A stretch of 17,175 bases of DNA from an uncultured Eubacteriales bacterium (lineage in GTDB: Bacteria; Bacillota; Clostridia; Oscillospirales; Oscillospiraceae), in assembly GCA_900549485.1 (NCBI GenBank), contig UROG01000046.1, positions 1-17,175 on the forward strand. Reading direction: 5' to 3'. The position numbers and the translations under genes are program-made. Position 1 is the first letter of the stretch. Each line of letters starts with the position of its first letter. This document shows, in pieces, positions 16,101-17,175 of this stretch. Under the pieces are notes generated by a model that worked only from the letters and a program-made list of their open reading frames with translations, did not search any database and was not told the DNA's origin.

Positions 16101-17175
16101 TTTATCGCTGTTCCACTGAATGCATAATTGCCTATCGTCGTCACGCTGTCCGGCAGGGTTATCTCTTTCAGTGAGCTGTTGCTAAATGCACTATTGCCTA
16201 TCGTCGTTACGCTGTCCGGCAGGGTTATCTCTTTCAGTGAGCTGTTGTAGAACGCATAATTGCCTATCGTCGTTACCGTCTGCGGTATTATTATCGTTTC
16301 AAACGCCGATGCTCTGTAAAACAACTCTCCCGGGACGCTCTTGATCCCCTCTTCAAGTATCACCGTTTTCAGTTTGCTGCATCCTTCAAATATACCACAG
16401 CTGCCACCTCCGTAGAGGTCACTATCAGCATATGTCAGAGTTTTCGGAATCGTTATCTCCGGCAATGACGTGCAATTGTAAAACGCCCCGCTTTCGATAC
16501 TTGTAAGTCCCTCGTTCAGCTTCACCTTTGCCAGACTGCTGCATTCTGAGAAAGCATATACTTCCAAGCTCGTTACGCTGTCCGGCAGGATTATCTCTTT
16601 TATCGCTGTTCCCCTGAACGCCCTAGCGCCTATCGTCGTTACCGTATACTCGCCAAAGCTGCCCGGTACTGTGACATATTGACTTGCGCCCGTATAATCG
16701 GTAATTTCAGCGGTTTTGTACTTTTCATCTACGGTATATGTATAATCTCCCGCTTCTGATGTTGAGAGAGTATGAGCAGGAAAATTTTCGGCCGTGTCAA
16801 TAACGCTCAGTGCAAGTTTGACCGGGATATATCCAGCCGCAATTGCGCATATCTCCGCTTCGCCTACATCGACCGCCGTGACAAGACCGGTTTCGTCAAC
16901 GGTCAGGACTGTTTCATCGGAGCTTGACCACACCGCTGCGGTGAGGTCAACGCTCTCATCCGTGCAGACGATTTCAAGCTGCATCGTTTCGCCGACTTCA
17001 AGCTCCGTTTTGGGCGCGGCAATGCGCAGAGCAGGCTCCTCGTCCTCCTCCGGCTCGTCCGTGGGTTCCGGTTCTTCGGCGGGATCTTCTTCCGGTTCCT
17101 CGATAATTTCCTCATACTCTGCGTCGGGCATGGGGATTATCTCCACCTCTTCATCCGGAATCGTTTCTTCCGCCG
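10130..17175 (-). CDS. Giant secreted BspA-like LRR / Big_2 / CUB surface protein, 5' end off window
   Basis: At least 2,347 residues; the frame stays open to the right edge, so the start and a probable signal peptide lie outside. Order from the N-terminus: an acidic Glu/Pro linker (about 17040-17175); Big_2 (about 16800-17030); LRR block 1 of about 17 units (15420-16730); two Big_2 domains (15160-15400, 14915-15158); a CUB-like domain (14600-14915, with DFDYIYIYDGKG and IVSDDGGSAWGFKV); an Ig-like domain (14310-14597); LRR block 2 (13350-14310); a Listeria-Bacteroides repeat (13141-13350); LRR block 3 (12422-13135); a second Listeria-Bacteroides repeat (12215-12421); two Big_2 domains (11950-12215, 11670-11945); then five beta modules (10130-11665). 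LRR units of 22-23 residues carry the BspA mark SIG-AF-C-L--ITIP. It ends TVRVTVVKTH with no LPXTG or SLH anchor. By analogy it may bind host or mucosal ligands, but no ligand can be named. Confidence 0.93.
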   Translation of the reverse strand, partial: AEETIPDEEVEIIPMPDAEYEEIIEEPEEDPAEEPEPTDEPEEDEEPALRIAAPKTELEVGETMQLEIVCTDESVDLTAAVWSSSDETVLTVDETGLVTAVDVGEAEICAIAAGYIPVKLALSVIDTAENFPAHTLSTSEAGDYTYTVDEKYKTAEITDYTGASQYVTVPGSFGEYTVTTIGARAFRGTAIKEIILPDSVTSLEVYAFSECSSLAKVKLNEGLTSIESGAFYNCTSLPEITIPKTLTYADSDLYGGGSCGIFEGCSKLKTVILEEGIKSVPGELFYRASAFETIIIPQTVTTIGNYAFYNSSLKEITLPDSVTTIGNSAFSNSSLKEITLPDSVTTIGNYAFSGTAIKEITLPDSVTSLGDHAFSECSSLTKVKLNEGRVNITQGLFEGCTLLEAIALPDTVENVRSYAFDGCEALREVKWSARLKIIENSAFRGCKTLTEVSLPYGTESISSYAFSDCDSLESATIPDTVTTIGSYIFYECDVLSDVKLGSGITKIPSYAFATCPALVELKVPRRVTTIEANAFNKSAKFKSITIPRSVTSIDPTAFSYPAKLTIYGVSGTYAEQFANENDITFVAAETPAEKAELDITSLEIARGVQKKLRLTITPEDCSDIVTWKSSNTSVATVTDVGLVTGVAVGTATIKVNVGKKSASCTVTVFQPVTSVSLNASSRTMQALETYQLTATARPDTAKVRDVVWSSSDASVASVSETGLVTAYKKGSAKITAAAVDGSGVSASCNITVSNTAYIVKTIDDFESPHDYPDNCSDVWYYTIPGAEELTLLFDERTEVEADFDYIYIYDGKGTEIGKYTGTQLAGQSVKITGDTVKVKIVSDDGGSAWGFKVSSVTPKGGIMITSQPQSVTLNDGETGTLSVSATGEGLTYQWQKKEAQGEWQNIDKASSASYSFTATSELNGCLFRCVVSGANGSSVISDTAVVTVEKTGGSASGSCGENLTWTLDENGVLTISGTGAMAGYEVGTAPWLEHRDKIKTVIIESGVTSIGEDAFSWCSALTSVTIPESVASIGNRAFWYCTALTSVTIPNSVTSIGEYAFAGCDALISVTIPESVTSIGWSAFFECTALTNVTIPNGVTNIVYGAFAGCTALTNVKIGSGVKTIGGAVFSECSALTRIEVASDNEYYSSIDGILFDKAAAVLVCFPAGRAGAYMIPDGVASIGNGAFQYCTALTSVTIPDSVTYIGDCAFSDCTALTSVTIGSGVTSIGYEAFSFCHALTDVYYTGTRAQWYSISIGADNEPLLNAALHTAYMVSYNANGGEGAPAAQVKNSGEDITLSTVIPTRENHKFLGWRAFTPTGIMVYQPGDVYTEDEDIYLTAMWRVVSGRCGDNLTFTLDDAGTLAVSGAGDMYDYKTEPAPWRESGEYITSIMVGEGVTSIGAAAFGSLENLKNLSLPSTLNKIGDYAIGACTSLTSVTIPENVSEIGIWAFTGLWSLEEISIPGSIAKISDYAFAGCNALRKLTLNGGTTAIGKYAFTGCTSLTELTLPDGLETVDESAFKDCEVITKLSLPASVTSIADGAFSGCTALADVYYLGTKAQWDAISIGADNEPLLNAALHTAYMVSYDANGGEGAPAAQVKEKGKALKLSTVIPTRRHFTFLGWATTRTAKSAQYKAGASYTKDADVTLYAVWKPVLATKITVTPATAALCGANRTLELTASVLPAEADDTVTWSSSNEKIATVDENGVVTTHGVYGTVTITAAAADGSRRTGKCTLTVKSPLTEALTIRDSNGAECNGKAVFFPLISGSKYQYTAERTPADSASTVKWTSSNARVVTVSAAGLVSVKGVGSAVITAKSADTNAASASFTVSVLNFTPTLSAKTVTINSFFDNGTDISVTCAPDSSLMSLELCTKSGSSYVPLDKIDVEDMGEAGFRLRAVEAKRASYSAFAKAVLFCEGVGYVNYYLPLRIAVVNTAPTVRVTGEKINTFYPGWEWGITPTVKGGTVKHYELAADSNPNFELTDGGKLRLSEAGMAAVMANPRASIVRTPVKLVFSFENTKNTVTVSYRPTVVCSKPRLAARDAQTGKAVSYVTFNRFFNADAVEFELYDSASKAAVTPESCTVSDPVQVFGTYSDGSTIGITCNDYAAKKSRAVLEFASEDWLTPVKLTMNVRYAAAPKMTLTASGRIDLINRAGTGITYTPRFTNAAGSVMQGMKLETVKDYAGNDVTDAFELVYDHGTGKAALRANEGSALVKKAYSVTVSAELALGEEICTVYTTVRVTPVQTTLRLKASAMKIKQGGGADIVIETVPAGCELASAEVIVPAVLTAGLSAVIDKDTKLLTVTAARNFNPGTYTLTVTALPKDAAVGTAPTKLTVRVTVVKTH
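12374..12482. repeat. Intragenic repeat, copy 1 (partner at 13304-13412)
   Basis: About 109 bp inside the giant surface protein gene is nearly identical to 13304-13412, offset exactly 930 bp (310 codons). It encodes the end of an LRR block (IGADNEPLLNAALHTAYM) and the start of a Listeria-Bacteroides repeat. The few differences, for example GCATCG against GCGTTG near 12409, show a recent or homogenised duplication. Confidence 0.85.
13304..13412. repeat. Intragenic repeat, copy 2 (partner at 12374-12482)
   Basis: This is the second copy of the 930-bp-offset direct repeat. Recombination between the two copies would remove or add one LRR block plus one Listeria-Bacteroides repeat while keeping the reading frame. 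Confidence 0.85.
16009..16125. repeat. Intragenic repeat in LRR block 1, copy 1 (partner at 16507-16623)
   Basis: About 117 bp starting GTCCCTCGTTCAGCTTCACC closely matches 16507-16623 at an offset of 498 bp (166 codons, in frame). Both copies encode GTAIKEI-LPDSVTSL followed by AFSECSSL-KVKLNEG. Confidence 0.85.
16079..16276. repeat. Three tandem 66-bp LRR-coding repeats
   Basis: The units start at 16079, 16145 and 16211, each with GCTGTCCGGCAGGGTTATCT, exactly 66 bp (22 codons) apart. The second and third units differ at only about six positions. They encode LPDSVTTIGN-AF-NSSLKE units. Such a run can change copy number in frame by slippage or recombination. Confidence 0.9.
16507..16623. 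repeat. Intragenic repeat in LRR block 1, copy 2 (partner at 16009-16125)
   Basis: This is the second copy of the 498-bp-offset direct repeat. It shares the GCTGTCCGGCAGG-TTATCT core with the tandem 66-bp units, so five related cores lie within about 550 bp. Confidence 0.85.

Noticed and set aside
16079..16276. Regular direct repeats that could suggest a CRISPR array
   Set aside because: The period is 66 bp with similarity across the whole unit, in frame, encoding leucine-rich repeats; there are no unique spacers and no cas genes.

Overview
The window looks like a chromosomal piece of a gut-type clostridial Firmicute (Oscillospirales/Eubacteriales-like). This rests on the gene families (MATE pump, VanY-type carboxypeptidase, MgtE, Thermotoga-type AhcY, BspA-like leucine-rich-repeat surface protein with Big_2 and Listeria-Bacteroides repeats), the moderate GC content, frequent GTG/TTG starts and AGGAGG-like ribosome sites. 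Lineage is inferred from family style, not from a marker gene. There are no rRNA, tRNA, IS or CRISPR features.

Layout. 1-94: two-part hairpin/terminator region. 95-328 (-): small unknown protein, transcribed divergently from a MATE efflux pump (499-1920, +); the shared 170-bp intergenic region holds a good promoter in each direction and a palindrome. 1990-2832 (+): secreted protein with a Big_2-like half and a 16-cysteine C-terminal half. 2966-3796 (+): membrane-anchored VanY-type D,D-carboxypeptidase. These + strand genes converge on a long - strand block through a hairpin terminator that lies inside the end of the NUDIX gene.

3816-9437 (-) reads as one tightly packed operon: ahcY, mgtE, AEC transporter, DUF1643 protein, omega-amidase-like nitrilase, NUDIX hydrolase. 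Gaps are 42, 4 to 10 and about 10 nt, followed by two ATGA overlaps, and the only clear promoter is upstream of ahcY. AhcY recycles the product of SAM-dependent methylation and omega-amidases take part in methionine salvage, so a link to the methyl/methionine cycle is plausible, but the transporter, DUF1643 and NUDIX roles are open.

9605-10016 (-): a small locus with a strong promoter and TetR-like operator sequence, driving a 31-codon ORF that ends in a GTGA overlap with a 78-aa ORF. It may be two coupled genes or one frameshifted gene.

10130-17175 (-): most of a giant (over 2,340 aa) secreted surface protein whose N-terminus lies just off the right edge. It has an acidic linker, Big_2 domains, three BspA-like LRR blocks, a CUB-like domain, an Ig-like domain, two Listeria-Bacteroides repeats and five tandem C-terminal beta modules of about 105 residues. 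It carries internal DNA duplications that could recombine.

The most unusual items are: a repeated intergenic module (perfect palindrome, AAGCTGAA linker, second hairpin) found twice clearly and once in degraded form; the Cys/His-rich repeat domain of the 1990-2832 protein; the frameshift-like small locus at 9605-9933; and the architecture and internal duplications of the giant surface protein.
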